A stretch of 64,000 nt of DNA from Kocuria soli (GTDB taxonomy: Bacteria > Actinomycetota > Actinomycetes > Actinomycetales > Micrococcaceae): the NCBI RefSeq assembly GCF_003797835.1, contig NZ_RKMF01000006.1, positions 124,001-188,000 of the forward strand, written 5' to 3'. Below the pieces are notes generated by a model that made no database searches, had not been told where the DNA came from, and worked only from the letters and a program-made list of their open reading frames with translations. Numbering within the stretch: position 1 is the first letter of the stretch; each line of letters begins with the position of its first letter. The position numbers and the translations under genes were made by a program. Positions 25,238 through 34,690 of the stretch are shown piece by piece.

Positions 25238-26560
25238 TCAGTCCGTGGGTTCTCCCGGTTGGCGGGAGGATGTGGAGTCCGTGCGCACCGCCAGCTCTCC
25301 GTGGGCCAGGCGGATGCCCAGACGGTCCCCGACGGTCACCTGCTCGGAGGACTTCACCACAGCGCCCCCCTCGGTCATGACCACGGCGTAACCGCGGGAC
25401 AGGGTCTCCTGGGGTGAGAGCGCTCGCACGCGGTGCTTCATCTGGACGATCGTGTCCTTCTCCCGTTCGGTGCGGTGCAGGACCGTGCGCAGTGCCCGTT
25501 CCCGGAGCCGGTCCACGTCTTCTTCGCGGACCAGGACCATGCCCTCCGGCTGGTCCAGAACCGGGCGGGACCGGATGGAGTCCAGGGCGGCCTGTTCACG
25601 GTCCAGGAACTGCAGCACCGCGCGGTCCAGGACCACGCGGGCGCGGGCCACCTGAGCCTTTTCCTCCGCCCAGTCCGGGACCACGCGTTTCCCCGCGTCC
25701 GTGGGGGTGGAGGCGCGCAGGTCGGCCACGAAGTCCAGCAGGGGCTGGTCGTTCTCGTGTCCGATCGCGGAGACCACCGGGGTGGTGGCTGCTGCGACGG
25801 CGCGCAACAACATCTCGTCGCTGAACGGCAAGAGGTCCTCGAAGGCGCCACCACCGCGGGCGATGATGATGACGTCCACCTCCGGATCGGCGTCAAGGTC
25901 CTCCAAGGCGCCCATGACCCCGCGGACCGCGCTTGTGCCCTGTACCGCGACGTTACGGATCTCGAATTCGACCGACGGCCACCGCAGCCGGGCATTTCGG
26001 ACAACGTCCTTCTCGGCGTCCGAGTTGCGTCCGGTGATGAGTCCCACGCGGTTGGGCAAGGGTGGCAGGGGTTTCTTGCGGTCGGCGTCGAACAGGCCCT
26101 CCTCGGCCAAGGCCCGGCGGAGTCGTTCGATCCTGACCAACAGATCGCCCAGGCCCACGGGTCGCACACCCTGCGCGATCATGGACAGGCGCCCCGTCTT
26201 GGTCCAGAAATCGGGCTTGACCTGCGCCACCACGCGCATCCCACGTTCCAGAGGGGTCTCCATCTGGGCCATTTCCCGGGCGAACAGGGTCACGGGGACG
26301 GAGATCTCTTCGTCCACGTCCCGCAGAGTCAGGTAGGTCACTCGGGCGCGTTGGTTCAGCTCCACCACCTGCCCTTCGACCCAGGTGGGATCGCAGCGGG
26401 CGATGTAGGCGTGCAGGTTCTCCGACAACAACCTGAGCGGCCAGGGGTTTTCGGGGGTGGTCAACCCGGCACGTGGCGGCAGGACTCGCTCCACCGTCGG
26501 CGGCGCGGTGTCCTGGGGCTGCTCCGTGTCGCCGGGTCGCCCGGCGTCTTCGGGGTTCAT
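25238..26560 (-). CDS. xseA: exodeoxyribonuclease VII large subunit
   Basis: A 440-residue protein. It has an N-terminal OB-fold (WPLRLLSENLHAYIARCDPTWVEGQVVELNQRARVTYLTLRDVDEEI) and the catalytic region VGLITGRNSDAEKDVVRNARLRWP, DVIIIARGGGAFEDLLPF, PVVSAIGHENDQPLLDFVADLRASTPTDAGKRVVPD. A coiled-coil C-terminal part ends with SPQETLSRGYAVV. It degrades single-stranded DNA with XseB. The ATG at 26560 is chosen; an ATG at 26605 is possible. Confidence 0.95.
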   Translation of the reverse strand: MNPEDAGRPGDTEQPQDTAPPTVERVLPPRAGLTTPENPWPLRLLSENLHAYIARCDPTWVEGQVVELNQRARVTYLTLRDVDEEISVPVTLFAREMAQMETPLERGMRVVAQVKPDFWTKTGRLSMIAQGVRPVGLGDLLVRIERLRRALAEEGLFDADRKKPLPPLPNRVGLITGRNSDAEKDVVRNARLRWPSVEFEIRNVAVQGTSAVRGVMGALEDLDADPEVDVIIIARGGGAFEDLLPFSDEMLLRAVAAATTPVVSAIGHENDQPLLDFVADLRASTPTDAGKRVVPDWAEEKAQVARARVVLDRAVLQFLDREQAALDSIRSRPVLDQPEGMVLVREEDVDRLRERALRTVLHRTEREKDTIVQMKHRVRALSPQETLSRGYAVVMTEGGAVVKSSEQVTVGDRLGIRLAHGELAVRTDSTSSRQPGEPTD

Positions 26561-26705
26561 AAGCACATACCTACCATTTGCCGCGGACACCACAGGGGAC
26601 GCCACGGGGTCACCGCCCTGGCGGTGGACAAGGCCCCGACAGCGCTCACGCTCGTAACACCGTGGAGCAGCGCGGACCCGGGCGGTCCTACCCGGTCCGG
26701 GCCGT

Positions 26706-26711
26706 TACGGT
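26706..26711 (+). promoter_or_regulatory. -10 box of a leaderless promoter
   Basis: TACGGT ends 7 nt before the ATG at 26719, supporting that start. Confidence 0.45.
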
Positions 26712-26718
26712 GGGAGCC

Positions 26719-27819
26719 ATGGCTTCGAGAACCGGATGGGCACAGCGCTGGCGTGAGCGGCGCCGTGTCCAGATCGACGGAATCGAAGGCGATGCCGTTC
26801 CGAGCCGCTTCCGCCCCGAACACCAGGGCCGCTTCTCCCGCGGCTGGTGGGGTCTGCTCCGCACGATTCTGGCTGTACTGCTGGCATTGACCGGTGCGCT
26901 GGCGATGGTGGCCGGAATCAGCCTGCAATGGCTTCAGGACTCCGTGGTGGACCGGGACGGATTCGCCAAGGTTTCCGAGGAGCTGGCTGCGGACCAGTCA
27001 CTCCAAGAAGAGCTGGTGGCCACTGCCCTCGACAACGCATCCCGGTCCGTCCAGCAACAGGACCTGGGCGGGATCCCCTTCGGGGGGTCGATCCTGGACA
27101 TCGTGGACCAGCGGGTTGCCTCCGGTATCCAGGAGTATGCGGGGACCGAGCAGTACACGGACGACTGGAACCAGGTGGTCCTGACCACCCACGAACTCAA
27201 CCTCGAGAACGCCGGAGAGGGTGAGGGGCAGGGGGCACCGGAGGACCTGGAAATCGGCACGGGCCCGGTCGTGGATTCGATCGAGCACCACATCGAAGAC
27301 CGCATCGGATTCGGAGTCGATCTCGACCTGCGTTCGCAGGAATCGCTCGGCGGAGCGGACGGGATCGTGGTGGTGGGTGACTCCCACACGGGCCCCACGT
27401 TCGACACCATCGTGGATTCCACGAGGGCCGCCCCTTACCTTCTGTGGGGCGGTGTGGTCGCGATGGGCCTTGCGCTTCTCCTCGGGCGGCACCGGGAATG
27501 GGCCGTGGCCGCGGCCGGCGCGGGCTTGATCGTCGGGGTGCTCTACACCCGGTCCCAGGCCGACAGCCTGACGACGTCCGTGACCTCCTCCCCGAACCTG
27601 CAGGACGTCGGCCGTACGGTCATCGAGCGGATCTTCGAGATCCTGCTCACGGGCTTGGACCAGGCCCTCACGCCCTACCTGTGGGCGGGTGTGGCCGCCC
27701 TCGTTGTCGGGTTGATCGCGGCAGCCGCGCGCACCCTGTGGCACTGGGGAGCTGACGACGGGTGGGAGGACGCGCACACCCCGGGCGACGGACGACGACG
27801 GCGCGTGGTCGAGGTCTGA
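26719..27819 (+). CDS. hypothetical membrane protein
   Basis: A 366-residue protein. An N-terminal cytoplasmic basic stretch is followed by a membrane helix at about residues 49-68 ([20 protein letters not shown]). A long extracytoplasmic domain follows (residues 70-235). Three helices near the C-terminus (about 238-258, 263-280 and 310-335) and a basic end complete it. The arrangement is seen in actinobacterial proteins of unknown function near ispH. The start is set by the leaderless box and the position of the first helix. No function is assigned. Confidence 0.75.
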   Translation: MASRTGWAQRWRERRRVQIDGIEGDAVPSRFRPEHQGRFSRGWWGLLRTILAVLLALTGALAMVAGISLQWLQDSVVDRDGFAKVSEELAADQSLQEELVATALDNASRSVQQQDLGGIPFGGSILDIVDQRVASGIQEYAGTEQYTDDWNQVVLTTHELNLENAGEGEGQGAPEDLEIGTGPVVDSIEHHIEDRIGFGVDLDLRSQESLGGADGIVVVGDSHTGPTFDTIVDSTRAAPYLLWGGVVAMGLALLLGRHREWAVAAAGAGLIVGVLYTRSQADSLTTSVTSSPNLQDVGRTVIERIFEILLTGLDQALTPYLWAGVAALVVGLIAAAARTLWHWGADDGWEDAHTPGDGRRRRVVEV

Positions 27820-27847
27820 GTCATACCAGGGCCCTGGGCTCACCCCG

Positions 27848-27853
27848 TACGAT
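27848..27853 (+). promoter_or_regulatory. -10 box of a leaderless ispH promoter
   Basis: TACGAT ends 7 nt before the ATG at 27861. It would make that ATG the mRNA 5' end and argues against the ATG at 27852. Confidence 0.5.
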
Positions 27854-27860
27854 GGAGCCC

Positions 27861-28943
27861 ATGTCCACCCCCGTCGCTCTTGCCATGCCGACCGTTCCCC
27901 GGACCCGCCGAAGCCCCGATGACATCGCTTCCGCGGCGCCCGTCGAAGGCCCCAAGAAGGTCCTGTTGGCCTCACCTCGCGGGTACTGCGCGGGCGTGGA
28001 CCGGGCCGTGATCGCCGTCGAGAAGGCTTTGGAGCACTACGGCGCCCCCGTGTACGTGCGCAAACAGATCGTGCACAACAAGCACGTGGTCGAGACCCTG
28101 GAATCCCAGGGGGCCGTGTTCGTGGACGAGGTGGACGAGGTTCCCGAAGGTTCGCTGCTGGTGTTCTCCGCACACGGCGTGTCACCCGCTGTGGTCCAGT
28201 CCGCGGCCGAACGCAATCTGGAAACCATTGATGCGACGTGCCCCTTGGTGACCAAGGTCCACCGAGAGGCCGTGCGCTTCGCCAAGCGTGGCCAGCAGAT
28301 CCTGCTGATCGGTCACGTCGGACACGAGGAAGTCGAAGGCACGTTCGGGGAGGCCCCGGAGCAGACGATCATCGTCAACAGCCCGGCGGACGTCGACACC
28401 CTTGAGGTGGAGGACCCGGACAACCTGGTGTGGCTCTCGCAGACCACGCTGAGCGTGGACGAAGCCCTGGAAACGGTCTCCCGCTTGCGGGAACGGTTCC
28501 CCAACCTGCAGGACCCACCCTCCGACGACATCTGCTACGCGACCTCCAACCGTCAGGGCGCGATCAAGGAGATCGCGCCGCGTGCGGACCTGGTGATCGT
28601 GGTCGGGTCCTCCAACTCCTCCAACTCCGTGCGCCTCAAGGAGGTTGCCGCGGAGTACGGCGCCAAGCGCGCAGAGCGCGTGGACAACGCGAACCAGGTG
28701 GACGAAGCGTGGTTCGAAGGAACCGCCACCGTGGGCGTGACCTCGGGGGCATCGGTGCCGGAGGTCCTGGTCCGCGACGTCCTGGGCCTGCTGGCCGATT
28801 ACGGCTACGGCGAAATCGAGGAAGTCGTGACCGCCGAGGAGGACATCCTGTTCTCCCTTCCCAAGGAACTACGGGCGCGTTTGACGGCCGACGGCGACGC
28901 CGACCGCAACCTGGGCGGCCGCGGCGCCCGGCCCGCGCGCTGA
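27861..28943 (+). CDS. ispH: 4-hydroxy-3-methylbut-2-enyl diphosphate reductase
   Basis: Last step of the MEP isoprenoid pathway: a [4Fe-4S] enzyme that reduces HMBPP to IPP and DMAPP. The three cluster cysteines are in [24 protein letters not shown] and [21 protein letters not shown] and [11 protein letters not shown] shape the diphosphate site. At 360 residues it is slightly long because of a variable N-terminal 33 residues. It converges with rmuC, 18 bp apart. Confidence 0.95.
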   Translation: MSTPVALAMPTVPRTRRSPDDIASAAPVEGPKKVLLASPRGYCAGVDRAVIAVEKALEHYGAPVYVRKQIVHNKHVVETLESQGAVFVDEVDEVPEGSLLVFSAHGVSPAVVQSAAERNLETIDATCPLVTKVHREAVRFAKRGQQILLIGHVGHEEVEGTFGEAPEQTIIVNSPADVDTLEVEDPDNLVWLSQTTLSVDEALETVSRLRERFPNLQDPPSDDICYATSNRQGAIKEIAPRADLVIVVGSSNSSNSVRLKEVAAEYGAKRAERVDNANQVDEAWFEGTATVGVTSGASVPEVLVRDVLGLLADYGYGEIEEVVTAEEDILFSLPKELRARLTADGDADRNLGGRGARPAR

Positions 28944-28961
28944 CAGATCCGCGCGTCACGT

Positions 28962-30191
28962 TCAGGACTCCGGGAGATCCCGTAGCAGTTCAGGGGCCGT
29001 GAGGGCCTGCGGCTGGATTTCGACGGCGGAGGAGACCAGACGCTCGTCATCGGCGGCCGTGGGGTCCAGATCGTTGAGCTTGCGCGCGGTGGGCAGCACT
29101 CGACGTTCGAGGGAGCCGACCAACTGGTTGTACTGCTCCACGCTGCGCCTGATCGAGCCGCCCATCTTGCTGAGGTGACCGCCCATGGTGCCCAGCCGGT
29201 CGTACAACTCCCGTGACAGACGCAGGAGTTCCGTGGCGTCCTGCGCCAGGGATTCCTGCCGCCAGGAGAACGCCACAGCCTTCAAGGAGGCCAGGAGGGA
29301 CACGGGGGAGACCAGGGCGATGTTTCGGCTTGCCGCGTGGTCCAACAGCGTGGGATCCGTGTCCAAGGCCACGGCGAGGGCCGACTCCACGGGGATGAAA
29401 CACAGCACCAGATCGGGTGAACCGGGCAGCGTGTCCCAGTACTTCTTCTTGCCGAGCGCGTCCACGTGCGCTCGCACGGCCTTGGCGTGGAGCGCCAACT
29501 GCTCGGATCGTCGGCGGGCACCGGAGGCGGAAGGGTCGCTGATGTCCTGCGCTTCCAGGTAGGCGGACAAGGGTGCTTTGGCGTCGACGACGATCTGCTG
29601 GTCTCCCGGGAGATGGACCACCATGTCCGGACGCACTTGAGCCTGTTCGGAGGCCACAGTGACCTGTTCGGTGAAATCGACGTGCCGGAGCATGCCTGCT
29701 GCCTCCACGACGCGCCGCAGCTGCATCTCTCCCCAGACGCCACGTGCCGAGTTGGAACGCAGGGATCCCTCCAAGGCGCCGGTGACCTGCTGGAGCTTGA
29801 CGTCCGACTCCCGGGCCGCCGCTAGGGCGCGGGAGACGTCGCCGAACTGTTCGGAGCGGTCCCGTTCAAGCCGGGTCACGTGGTCCTGCATCTGCCGCAT
29901 GCGGTCCGTGAGAGGGGCCAGGGCACGGAGCAGGTCCTGGTCCTGTGCGGCACGGTCCTCCAGCTCCTCAACACGTGAGGTCTGCAACCGCGCCGTCTCC
30001 ACGGCCGCGGCGTGTTCCGTGGCCAGTCGCTGGTTGGACTGCGTCAGTGACTCCAGCCGACCGGCCATGCCGTCGTCGGACTGTGCCCCCTTGCGCTGGC
30101 CCAGGACCCACCCGACCACGAAGCCCGCGACCGACCCCACCACGAGCAACACCAGGGGGAGGACCAGGAGAGTCAGGGCGTTCGATTCCAT
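28962..30191 (-). CDS. rmuC: DNA recombination protein RmuC
   Basis: A 409-residue RmuC. It has an N-terminal membrane helix (LTLLVLPLVLLVVGSVAGFVVGW), a coiled coil (residues about 40-130), then the PD-(D/E)XK-like core: RGVWGEMQLRRVVEAAGML, VRPDMVVHLPGDQQIVVDAKAPLSAYL (catalytic D...DAK), VLCFIPVESALAVAL and ALVSPVSLLASLKAVA. RmuC limits inversions at short repeats. Its place beside ispH and near ychF is a common actinobacterial arrangement. Confidence 0.93.
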   Translation of the reverse strand: MESNALTLLVLPLVLLVVGSVAGFVVGWVLGQRKGAQSDDGMAGRLESLTQSNQRLATEHAAAVETARLQTSRVEELEDRAAQDQDLLRALAPLTDRMRQMQDHVTRLERDRSEQFGDVSRALAAARESDVKLQQVTGALEGSLRSNSARGVWGEMQLRRVVEAAGMLRHVDFTEQVTVASEQAQVRPDMVVHLPGDQQIVVDAKAPLSAYLEAQDISDPSASGARRRSEQLALHAKAVRAHVDALGKKKYWDTLPGSPDLVLCFIPVESALAVALDTDPTLLDHAASRNIALVSPVSLLASLKAVAFSWRQESLAQDATELLRLSRELYDRLGTMGGHLSKMGGSIRRSVEQYNQLVGSLERRVLPTARKLNDLDPTAADDERLVSSAVEIQPQALTAPELLRDLPES

Positions 30192-30231
30192 GCCACCAGG
30201 TTGCCAGCGCCCTCGGACAACTCAACGCCCC

Positions 30232-30846
30232 TCAGAGCCAGCCGTTCTCCCTGGCCTTCAGTGCGGCTTCCGTCCGGTTGCCCGTGTGGGTCTTGCCGAT
30301 GGCCGAGGACAGGTGATTGCGCACGGTCCCGGGGGAGAGGCTGAGGCGGCTGGCCAGTTCCTTGACCGAATGGCCGTCCAGGGCGGCCCGCAGCACGTCC
30401 TGCTCGCGCTCCGTCAGGGGGTTGTTTCCGGAGACCAGGGACTCCTCGGCCAGGCTGGGGTCGATCACCCGCCGACCCGCATGGACCGCGCGGACCGCTT
30501 CGGCCAACTGGTCTGCGGGAGTGTCCTTGACGACGAAGCCCATGGCACCGGCGTCCAAGGCGCGCCGCAGATACCCCGGGCGGCCGAACGTGGTGACCAC
30601 CAGGCACTTGCAGGCAATCCCCGCGTCGCGGATCGCCCGTAGGGCATCGATGCCGTCGCGGCCCGGCATCTCGATGTCCAGGAGGGCGACGTCCACCTGG
30701 TGCTCGCGGATCGTCTCCACGATCGCCTCCCCGGAGGACAGTTGGGCGACCACATCCAGGTCGTCTTCCAGGGACAGCAACGCGGCCAATGCGCCGCGGA
30801 CCAGCGCCTGGTCATCGGCCAACAGAAGGCGGATGGGATCGCTCAC
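30232..30846 (-). CDS. LuxR/NarL-family response regulator (DesR-like)
   Basis: A 204-residue regulator. The receiver domain has D11/D12, phospho-acceptor D57 in ALLDIEMPG, and switch residues (TTF, K in VVKDTPA). The LuxR HTH at the C-terminus runs PLTEREQDVLRAALDGHSVKELASRLSLSPGTVRNHLSSAIGKTHTGNRTEA. It is translationally coupled to the kinase gene (GTGA overlap) and is the last gene of the ABC-kinase-regulator operon. The likely target is the operon's own promoter, where a 7-7-7 palindrome is found. Confidence 0.93.
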   Translation of the reverse strand: MSDPIRLLLADDQALVRGALAALLSLEDDLDVVAQLSSGEAIVETIREHQVDVALLDIEMPGRDGIDALRAIRDAGIACKCLVVTTFGRPGYLRRALDAGAMGFVVKDTPADQLAEAVRAVHAGRRVIDPSLAEESLVSGNNPLTEREQDVLRAALDGHSVKELASRLSLSPGTVRNHLSSAIGKTHTGNRTEAALKARENGWL

Positions 30847-31967
30847 GGGAGGGTGATCTCCAATCGGGTGCCGGTGGAGTCCGACGAATCGGGGTTCGGG
30901 GTCACCGTGAGGCTACCGCCGGCCGCTTCCACGCGTTCCCTCATGCCGGTCAGGCCGTTGCCGTGGCGGAACTGCGCGGGGTCGCCGTCGCCGTCGTCGG
31001 TCACCGTGAGTCGCCCGGGCCCTGCCTCCACCACGCAGGTGGACGCGCGCGAATGGCGAATCACGTTGGTCACGGCCTCCCGCAGGCACCAGGCCAGTAG
31101 CGGCTTCTGCTCTTCGGGGATTTCGACGACGGCGGGCGGCAGCTTGGCCTCGATCCGCGCGGCCCGCAGGGCGGTACGTGTGGCGGCGACCTGGGAGGAC
31201 CAGGCCGGGGTCCGCAGCTGCCCCACGGTGGCTCGGACCTCCCCGAGGGCTTGTCTGGACAGCTCCAGGACCTCGTCCAGCTCGGCCGCTGCCTTGCCGG
31301 GGTCGCGGTCCACGAGTTTGCGCGCGAGTTCGGTCTTGAGCGTGATGACGGTCAGGGAATGGCCCAGGAGGTCGTGGACGTCCCGGCCGATGGACTCGCG
31401 TTGCCGGGCCAGATCGAGTTCATGGGTCAGCTGACGTGAGCGGTCTTCCCGGTCGATCATGAGCGAGATCCCGGCCATCAAGAATGTGGACCCCAACATC
31501 ATGGGCGGCACCCAGTAGCTCAGCGGCGGCCCGGCCCACACGGCAAGGCCCACGTACACCAGGACCAGGGCCAAAACCGACGGAATGAAGATCCGTGGGC
31601 GCAACTTGAAGGTCAGGGAGGCGATCAGGAACGGGCCTGTGCCCATCGTGCTGAGACCGATGGCCGGATAGGTGGCCGCTGACAAGGCAGCCAGAACCAG
31701 GGCCCAGGCAAAGGTGTTCCCGGTGGGACCGAGCGAGCGGAACGGCCGGGTGAACCACCAGGAAGCCGCGTAGGCCACGGCGAAGACGCCCAAGGCGATC
31801 AGGGACAGGATGCGCCAACCCAGGGGCGCGTCGGAGGCGAAGGTTCCGGCGATCGGGAAGATCAGGAAGACCAGCCAGACGGACGGATACCCCAGGGCGT
31901 AGAGCAGGCCTTCGGACGGACGACCCCATCGGTCGTCCGTCCGAGCCTGGGGGGTGTCGCAACTCAT
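30843..31967 (-). CDS. sensor histidine kinase, DesK-like (HisKA_3)
   Basis: A 374-residue kinase with six predicted membrane helices in the first 170 residues. The dimerisation/phosphoacceptor motif is RESIGRDVHDLLGHSLTVITLKTELA (His in RDVHD). The HATPase end has HSRASTCVVEAGPGRLTVTDDGDGD and NGLTGMRERVEAAGGSL. Relatives sense membrane state or cell-envelope stress. The ATG at 31967 overlaps the permease stop (ATGA), which decides the start over an ATG at 32027. Confidence 0.92.
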   Translation of the reverse strand: MSCDTPQARTDDRWGRPSEGLLYALGYPSVWLVFLIFPIAGTFASDAPLGWRILSLIALGVFAVAYAASWWFTRPFRSLGPTGNTFAWALVLAALSAATYPAIGLSTMGTGPFLIASLTFKLRPRIFIPSVLALVLVYVGLAVWAGPPLSYWVPPMMLGSTFLMAGISLMIDREDRSRQLTHELDLARQRESIGRDVHDLLGHSLTVITLKTELARKLVDRDPGKAAAELDEVLELSRQALGEVRATVGQLRTPAWSSQVAATRTALRAARIEAKLPPAVVEIPEEQKPLLAWCLREAVTNVIRHSRASTCVVEAGPGRLTVTDDGDGDPAQFRHGNGLTGMRERVEAAGGSLTVTPNPDSSDSTGTRLEITLP

Positions 31968-32803
31968 GCGCGCTTGGTTCCGCGACGAGCGGCGAGGAGG
32001 GCCAACAGCCCGAAGATCACGGTCCACACCACCACACTAGTGATCAGCATCCCCAGGGTGTCCGGGTCCATCGGTTCACCCATCGTGGACATGATTTCCC
32101 CTTCCATCTGCGGCCAGGTGGCCAAACCGTGGACGCCGTAGAGCGGGGTGAACTTGGCGATCTCCAGCATGGTTCCGGAGAGCGGGGTGAAGAGGTTCCC
32201 GAAGAACCCGAGCACCACGAGCAGGCCGCTCGCGGCACCCACGGCTGCCTCGGAGCGGAACATGAGTCCGAAGAAGAGGCCGTACAGGGCGAACATGGTG
32301 GAGCACAGCACCGCAAGTGCGCCCGCGGAGAGCCAGATGTTCCAGGGCCCGAGTTCTGCCCCGGTCAGGGCCGCCACGGTGAACACCACGATCACGGGCA
32401 GCACGGCGATGGCCAGGGCCACCAGGACCTTTGCCGCCACGTACTGCCATTGGGCCATCGGTGTCAGGGCCAGCAACCGCCCCCAGCCCTTGGACCGCTC
32501 GACGGCGGCGGACCCGGCGATGTTGGTGGTGGCAACAACGGCGCCGTAGACCGCCATGGACGTGGCGATGGATCCGGAAACCGTGCCGTGGCCGGCGGGG
32601 AGGTCCCCGTAGGCGGTGATCGAACCGAACATGACGAACAGGGCGGCCGGCAGCACGATGATGAAGAACAGGCTTTCGACCATGCGCAGCTGGCGGCGGA
32701 AGTCGTAGGCGGCGTACTTGAGGATGCCCATCAGCGCGTTGGGGCCGGCAGAGTCGGCGGTGGTGGGACGTTCGGTGCGATCGGTGGCGGTTCCGGTGGT
32801 CAT
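31964..32803 (-). CDS. ABC exporter permease (ABC-2 type)
   Basis: A 279-residue membrane protein with about six helices: LRMVESLFFIIVLPAALFVMFGS, SMAVYGAVVATTNIAGSAAVERSKGWGRLLALTPM (the ABC-2 conserved loop) and FGNLFTPLSGTMLEIAKFTPLYGV. It pairs with the ATPase gene upstream. The substrate is unknown; in DesKR-linked operons these transporters export peptides or drugs. The ATG at 32803 follows AAGGAG and is preferred to an in-frame start at 32857. Confidence 0.88.
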   Translation of the reverse strand: MTTGTATDRTERPTTADSAGPNALMGILKYAAYDFRRQLRMVESLFFIIVLPAALFVMFGSITAYGDLPAGHGTVSGSIATSMAVYGAVVATTNIAGSAAVERSKGWGRLLALTPMAQWQYVAAKVLVALAIAVLPVIVVFTVAALTGAELGPWNIWLSAGALAVLCSTMFALYGLFFGLMFRSEAAVGAASGLLVVLGFFGNLFTPLSGTMLEIAKFTPLYGVHGLATWPQMEGEIMSTMGEPMDPDTLGMLITSVVVWTVIFGLLALLAARRGTKRA

Positions 32804-32888
32804 GTCTGCTGCGCTCCTTCTGGGGAACTGAGTTCTGGGTACTCGGGTACTGAGCAACGGGGTACTGGCGTAGGGGGTGTCGGTGACT

Positions 32889-33842
32889 TCAGGCTGCTGA
32901 TTGCTGGGCCTGGTGGGTGAGCCCGACGAACGCTTCTTCGAGCGGCACCTGGACGATCAAGAGGTCACTGGACTTGGTGTGCGTCAGCAGGTGGTGGGCG
33001 ATGGCATCCGTGTCCGGGCCGGTGAACACGGTGCGCTCGCCTTCGCCCCGCACGGATTCGGCCCCGGGGATCTCGGCCAGCGCGGTGGCGGCGTCGCCGT
33101 CGTCGCTGTTCCAGCGGACGGACACGGTGCGGAGGCCGCCCAGGGCGCGGATCTCCTCCGTGGTGCCGTCGGCCAGGATGCGACCGGCGCCCATGACCAC
33201 GATGCGGTCGGCGAATTGGTCCGCTTCCTCCAGGTAGTGCGTGGCGAAGACGATGGTGCGGCCGCGTTCGGCTTCGGCGTGCATGGCGGCCCAGAAGTCG
33301 CGGCGGGCGTTGACGTCCATTCCCGCGGTGGGTTCGTCCAGGATCAGCAGGTCCGGTTCGGGGAGCAGTGCCAGGGCGAAGCGCAGGCGTTGCTGCTCGC
33401 CACCCGAGCACTTGGAGACCTTGCGATCCGCGAAGCTGGTGGCGCCCGCGCGATCCAAGGCCTGATCGATGGGCATGTGATGCGAGTGTTGGGTGGCGAT
33501 CATGGCCAAGGTCTCGCGAACAGTCAGGTCGTCCAGCAGCGCTCCGGTCTGCAGGACGGCCGACACCCGACCGTGCTGTACGGCGTGCCGCGGGGATCCG
33601 CCGTACACCAGGCACGTCCCGGACGTGGGGCTGGTGAAACCGAGGATCATGTCCAGGGCCGTGGTCTTGCCGGCGCCGTTGGGGCCCAGGAGGGCCACGA
33701 TCTCGCCGGAGTCGATGGTGAGGTCCACACCGTCGACCGCGCGGACCTTGCCGCCTTTGCCGGTGAGCGGGGTGAACGATTTGTGGAGGTTGATCAGTTC
33801 GACGGCGGGGGTGTTGTGTTCGATGTGTGTTCCCGTGTTCAT
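32889..33842 (-). CDS. ABC exporter ATP-binding protein
   Basis: A 317-residue ATPase: Walker A GPNGAGKTT (about residues 54-62), signature CSGGEQQRL (residues 145-153), Walker B LLILDEPTAGMD and H-loop ATHYLEEAD. The C-terminal 90 residues form a regulatory extension typical of drug/lantibiotic ABC-2 exporters. SD TGGAGGC lies just upstream. It is the first gene of a four-gene operon (ATPase, permease, kinase, regulator). Confidence 0.93.
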   Translation of the reverse strand: MNTGTHIEHNTPAVELINLHKSFTPLTGKGGKVRAVDGVDLTIDSGEIVALLGPNGAGKTTALDMILGFTSPTSGTCLVYGGSPRHAVQHGRVSAVLQTGALLDDLTVRETLAMIATQHSHHMPIDQALDRAGATSFADRKVSKCSGGEQQRLRFALALLPEPDLLILDEPTAGMDVNARRDFWAAMHAEAERGRTIVFATHYLEEADQFADRIVVMGAGRILADGTTEEIRALGGLRTVSVRWNSDDGDAATALAEIPGAESVRGEGERTVFTGPDTDAIAHHLLTHTKSSDLLIVQVPLEEAFVGLTHQAQQSAA

Positions 33843-33885
33843 GCCTCCAGAATCCGCTGTTTCCCGGGGCGGGGGATCTGGCGGG

Positions 33886-33906
33886 TGTCATGACTTGGGC
33901 ATGACA
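33886..33906. promoter_or_regulatory. candidate response-regulator binding site
   Basis: TGTCATG (33886-33892) and CATGACA (33900-33906) are perfect 7-bp inverted repeats with a 7-bp centre, 44 bp upstream of the ABC ATPase start. The two-fold symmetry suits a NarL/DesR-type dimer, such as the regulator made by this operon. Confidence 0.55.
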
Positions 33907-33912
33907 AATGAC

Positions 33913-33937
33913 ACGGGCACATTGACTTGGTGCCCGT
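33913..33937. repeat. 8-bp inverted repeat in the divergent promoter region
   Basis: ACGGGCAC (33913-33920) and GTGCCCGT (33930-33937) pair perfectly around 9 bp. The repeat lies 43 bp upstream of the HD-domain gene and may be an operator or an RNA hairpin in its leader. Confidence 0.45.
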
Positions 33938-33980
33938 TGCGCGATGGTCTTGAAGAACCACCCGAGTTCAGGAGGTACCC

Positions 33981-34610
33981 ATGTCCGAAACCATCGCCGG
34001 AATCCAGATCCCCGACAGCACGTTGGCCCGTGAAGCCACCGCATTGGTGCGGGATGCCGCGGAACCCCTGGTGTACGACCACTCCCGACGCGTGTACTTG
34101 TTCGGTGCTTTGCGCGGGACCAAGGACGGCCTCGACTACGACCCCGAACTGCTCTACGTCGGGGCCATGTTCCACGACCTCGGCCTGACGCAGACGTTCC
34201 GCCGGACCGATCAGCGCTTCGAGATCGACGGCGCTGACGAGGCCCGCAAGTTCCTGTCCTCCCACGGCATCGACGACGCGCTCGCCGACCGAGTCTGGAC
34301 CGCCATCGCACTGCACACCACCCCCGAAATTCCGCTGCACATGGCCCCGGAGATCGCTTTGGTCACGCACGGGGTCGAATTCGACGTGCTCGGAATGGGC
34401 ATGGACGCCGCTTCCGATGAGGAACGCGAAGCGATCGTTGCCGCCCACCCGCGCCCCGATTTCAAGCGCGGCATCCTGGCGGCCTTCACCGACGGGCTCA
34501 AGGACCGCCCGGAGACCACGTTTGGCAACGTCAAGGCCGATGTGCTCGAGCATTTCGTGCCCGGCTTCCAACGCGGCGACTTCGTAGAGGTCATCCAGAA
34601 CAACGACTGA
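33981..34610 (+). CDS. HD-domain phosphohydrolase-like protein
   Basis: A 209-residue single HD domain. Metal ligands are H34 (VYDHSRRVYLFG), the H65-D66 pair (GAMFHDLGLT) and a later His (ALHTTPEIPLH). The HTTPEIPLHMAPEIALVTHGVEFDVLG region resembles proteins annotated as HD-domain or cyanamide-hydratase-like. The chemical role is not predictable. A strong AGGAGGT (33970-33976) precedes the ATG. The product is cytoplasmic. Confidence 0.85.
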   Translation: MSETIAGIQIPDSTLAREATALVRDAAEPLVYDHSRRVYLFGALRGTKDGLDYDPELLYVGAMFHDLGLTQTFRRTDQRFEIDGADEARKFLSSHGIDDALADRVWTAIALHTTPEIPLHMAPEIALVTHGVEFDVLGMGMDAASDEEREAIVAAHPRPDFKRGILAAFTDGLKDRPETTFGNVKADVLEHFVPGFQRGDFVEVIQNND

Positions 34611-34640
34611 CCGGAGTGAGGTGCGGTCGCCGGGAGTGAG

Positions 34641-34672
34641 CACGACGACGGCGGGTGGGGGTCGTCGTCGTG
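34641..34672. terminator. perfect 10-bp hairpin between convergent genes
   Basis: CACGACGACG (34641-34650) and CGTCGTCGTG (34663-34672) flank a 12-nt G-rich loop, 30 bp after the HD gene and 19 bp past the Doc stop. No T-run is seen. The right arm overlaps the direct repeat at 34660-34689. Confidence 0.5.
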
Positions 34673-34689
34673 AATCGTGGCGTGTCCGG
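34660..34689. repeat. 30-bp direct repeat, left copy flanking the Doc module
   Basis: This matches 35333-35362 at 27 of 30 positions; the first 19 bases are identical (GGTCGTCGTCGTGAATCGT). It ends 1 bp before the Doc stop codon. The copies frame the whole toxin-antitoxin module. Confidence 0.8.
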
Positions 34690-34690
34690 T

